A stretch of DNA of 7,342 nt, taken from positions 487 through 7,828 of the forward strand of contig DGVT01000118.1 in the NCBI GenBank assembly GCA_002395965.1. The letters run 5' to 3'. Each line of letters begins with the position of its first letter. The stretch's first letter is position 1. The position numbers and the translations under genes were made by a program. This DNA comes from Porphyromonadaceae bacterium UBA4277 (GTDB lineage Bacteria > Bacteroidota > Bacteroidia > Bacteroidales > Muribaculaceae). Positions 4,949 through 7,342 of this stretch are shown one piece after another. Under the pieces are notes generated by a model. That model was not told where the DNA came from. It ran no database searches and was given only the letters and a program-made list of their open reading frames with translations.

Positions 4949-7342
4949 TCACAGCATCTTGCACATGGCATCGAGGGCAGCTCCCAATCCGTCGGGGTTC
5001 TTGCCTCCGGCTTGTGCAAAGCCTGGCTGACCGCCGCCGCCACCCTGGATGAGCTTGGCTGCTTCGCGCACCATCTGTCCGGCATTCTTGCCTTCCTTCA
5101 CCAGGTCGTCGGTGAGCATGACAGTGAGCATGGGGCGGCCGTCGCTCTGCGTAGCGGCCAACAGCGCGCTGCGCTCGAGTCCGTCGGCACGCATCATCGT
5201 TGCCAGACCCCTCACCACGTCGGGCAGGAACGGTCCGCTCAGGGTCATCACGCTGATGCCGTTACTATTCATCTGCGCATTCTTCTTCAGCTCTTCCTTG
5301 AGCGTGATGATGCGCTCCTTGACAAAGTCCTCGGCCTGCTTGCGCAACGCTGCATTCTCGCTGAGCGACTTCTTCAGTGCCACGATGGCATCGGGAGCAT
5401 TGTTGAGCATCGACTTGATTTCCTGCATGGTGTCTTGCACGGTATCGAGCATGGTTTCAACAGTCTCGCCGGTGATGGCCTCGATGCGGCGAATACCGGC
5501 AGCTATACTACTCTCGCCGATAATCCTTATCATGCCTATGGCACCGGTGTTAGGCACATGCGTGCCGCCACACAACTCCACCGAGTCGCCGTAGCGTATC
5601 ACGCGCACGCGGTCGCCATACTTCTCGCCAAACAGAGCCATTGCACCCATCTGGCGTGCCTCGTCGATGGGCACCTCGCGATGCTCGTCGCGGACTATGG
5701 CACGACGCACAAGTGAGTTGGCAAGATGCTCAACCTGACGGATTTCCTCTGGAGTGACTTTCTTGAAGTGAGAGAAGTCGAAACGAAGCATCTTGGCATC
5801 CACATAGCTGCCCTTTTGCTCCACATGACTGCCAAGCACCTGACGCAATGCATAGTGCAGCAGGTGGGTGGCGGTGTGGTTGCACTCGATGGCACGGCGA
5901 GCCTCAACGTCGATGGCGGCGTGCATGGGAGCCTCGACGTCGGCAGGCAGGGTCTTGGCAATGTGCACGGGCAGATTGTTCTCACGCTTGGTGTCGATGA
6001 TCTCAATCTTCTCGTCGCCGGATGTAAGCACGCCCCGGTCGCCCACCTGTCCGCCCATCTCGGCATAGAACGGTGTGCGTGACAGCACGATCTGGTAAAA
6101 CTCATTATTCTTCTGCTTCACCTTGCGGTAGCGCAGTATCTCGCAGTCGCACTCGGTGAGGTCGTAGCCCACAAACTCGGTCACGCCTTCGCGCAGCTCT
6201 ACCCAGTCGGTAGCCTCCACGGCAGCGGCATTGCGGGCACGCTGTTTCTGCTTCTGCATCTCAACGTTGAAGTCTGCCTCGTTAACGGTCATGCCGTTCT
6301 CCTTGAGGATGAGCTGCGTGAGGTCGAGCGGGAAGCCATAGGTGTCGTAGAGGGTGAACGCCTCACGACCTTCGATTTCGCTCTTGCCGGCCTGCTTGGC
6401 ATCGGCAATCACCTTGTCGATGAGCTTCATGCCCGTCTCAAGCGTACGCAAGAAGGCGTCTTCCTCCTCCTTGGTAACGTGCTTGATGAGGTCGGCCTGT
6501 GCCTTGATCTCGGGGTAGGCTTCGCCCATGCTGTCGATGAGGGTGTCAATCAAGCGATACATGAACGCCTCTTTCAGGCCGAGGAAGGTGTAGCCATAGC
6601 GCACGGCACGGCGCAAGATGCGGCGTATCACATAGCCCGCCTTGGCGTTGCTGGGCAGCTGACCGTCGGCGATGCTGAAGGCGATGGTGCGCACATGGTC
6701 GGCAACGACGCGCATTGCCACATCCACATCGTGGTTCTCGCCATAGCGCTTGTCGGCTATCTCGCCAATCTTGGTGATGAGCGGCTGGAACACATCGGTG
6801 TCGTAGTTCGATTTCTTGCCCTGCAGAGCCATGCACAGGCGCTCAAAGCCCATACCGGTGTCTATCACGTTGAAGGGCAGAGGCTCGAGCGAGCCGTCGG
6901 CCTTGCGGTTATATTGCATGAACACGAGGTTCCAGATTTCAATCACCTGTGGGTTGTCTTTATTCACCAATTCGGCGCCCGGCACCGCGGCTTTCTCCTC
7001 GTCGCTGCGCAGGTCGATGTGAATTTCGCTGCACGGGCCGCACGGGCCGGTCTCGCCCATCTCCCAGAAGTTGTCCTTGCGGTTGCCATTGATGATGTGG
7101 TCCTTGGGCAGATGGCGCTCCCAGTAGCCCGCAGCCTCGTTGTCGCGCTCCAGCCCCTCGGGTGCATAGCCCTCGAAGACGGTTGCATAAAGGCACTTCG
7201 GGTCGAGACCGAGCACATTCACCAAAAATTCCCAGCTGTGCTCGATGGCTCCCTCCTTAAAGTAGTCGCCAAACGACCAGTTGCCTAACATCTCAAACAT
7301 AGTGTGGTGATAAGTGTCGTGACCCACCTCCTCCAGGTCGTT
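4949..7342 (-). CDS. alaS: Alanine--tRNA ligase, lacking its N-terminus (5' end outside window)
   Basis: Class II aminoacyl-tRNA synthetase that charges tRNA-Ala and hydrolyses mischarged Ser- and Gly-tRNA-Ala. The frame stays open to the right edge: NDLEEVGHDTYHHTMFEMLGNWSFGDYF is the conserved family segment, and the GTG at 7325-7327 is an internal valine. About 797 residues are visible and roughly 75 N-terminal ones are missing. Order in the protein: aminoacylation core (DNFWEMGETGPCGPCSEIH is class II motif 2 region), the tRNA-recognition helical domain (GYVIRRILRRAVRYG), the editing domain with the zinc ligands HTATH (5864-5878) and CGGTH (5558-5572), then a coiled-coil and C-Ala domain ending GGGGGQPGFAQAGGKNPDG. 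The gene converges on the regulator operon across a shared terminator. Nothing in it looks unusual. Confidence 0.98.
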   Translation of the reverse strand, partial: NDLEEVGHDTYHHTMFEMLGNWSFGDYFKEGAIEHSWEFLVNVLGLDPKCLYATVFEGYAPEGLERDNEAAGYWERHLPKDHIINGNRKDNFWEMGETGPCGPCSEIHIDLRSDEEKAAVPGAELVNKDNPQVIEIWNLVFMQYNRKADGSLEPLPFNVIDTGMGFERLCMALQGKKSNYDTDVFQPLITKIGEIADKRYGENHDVDVAMRVVADHVRTIAFSIADGQLPSNAKAGYVIRRILRRAVRYGYTFLGLKEAFMYRLIDTLIDSMGEAYPEIKAQADLIKHVTKEEEDAFLRTLETGMKLIDKVIADAKQAGKSEIEGREAFTLYDTYGFPLDLTQLILKENGMTVNEADFNVEMQKQKQRARNAAAVEATDWVELREGVTEFVGYDLTECDCEILRYRKVKQKNNEFYQIVLSRTPFYAEMGGQVGDRGVLTSGDEKIEIIDTKRENNLPVHIAKTLPADVEAPMHAAIDVEARRAIECNHTATHLLHYALRQVLGSHVEQKGSYVDAKMLRFDFSHFKKVTPEEIRQVEHLANSLVRRAIVRDEHREVPIDEARQMGAMALFGEKYGDRVRVIRYGDSVELCGGTHVPNTGAIGMIRIIGESSIAAGIRRIEAITGETVETMLDTVQDTMQEIKSMLNNAPDAIVALKKSLSENAALRKQAEDFVKERIITLKEELKKNAQMNSNGISVMTLSGPFLPDVVRGLATMMRADGLERSALLAATQSDGRPMLTVMLTDDLVKEGKNAGQMVREAAKLIQGGGGGQPGFAQAGGKNPDGLGAALDAMCKML

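Noticed and set aside
5012..5716. Long plus-strand open frame opposite alaS (also 6479-7288)
   Set aside because: Antisense shadows of a GC-rich, well-conserved alaS frame; the translations show no domain and the opposite strand is unmistakably AlaS.

Overview
The window looks like a chromosomal segment of a gut-type Bacteroidales (Prevotellaceae or Muribaculaceae would fit; the genus is not resolved). Support comes from promoters of the Bacteroidetes form (TTTG, 19-20 bp, TAnnTTTG), start codons without Shine-Dalgarno sequences, a tRNA gene with U73 and no encoded CCA, and the protein families present. GC-rich core genes lie at both ends, with a visibly AT-richer, repeat-rich stretch (about 2950-4950) between them.

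Layout. The 3' part of trpS (1-626, +) overlaps the start of a large lipoprotein gene (623-2809, +). Its product belongs to a six-hairpin (alpha/alpha)6 glycosidase-like family, but the motifs I associate with the active site appear degraded. A tRNA-Thr(CGU) gene (2862-2934, -) converges on it through a shared hairpin terminator. The tRNA has its own promoter, whose -33 box lies inside the first of two 81-bp tandem repeats (2972-3138).

From 3139 to about 3840 there is no convincing gene. This stretch holds a cluster of small hairpins (3148-3259) and, most strikingly, a 230-bp MITE-like element (3375-3604). The element has 17-bp terminal inverted repeats (16/17 matching), an internal series of four GNA-triloop palindromes, and a perfect 8-bp direct repeat (AAGGTATT) on each side.

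Next is a two-gene operon: a six-TM membrane protein (3958-4584) overlapping by ATGA a small winged-helix regulator (4581-4862). Its promoter carries two copies of the palindrome GTTTAT-N3-ATAAAC, one filling the -33/-7 spacer and one about 20 bp before the start codon. This suggests autoregulation by the winged-helix protein. A perfect 19-bp bidirectional terminator (4888-4929) separates the operon from alaS (4949-7342, -), which runs off the right edge.

The two synthetases and the tRNA are housekeeping genes. The most informative features are the self-contained regulator/membrane-protein module with its paired operators, the MITE-like insertion, the tandem repeat that supplies part of a tRNA promoter, and the divergent glycosidase-like lipoprotein coupled to trpS.
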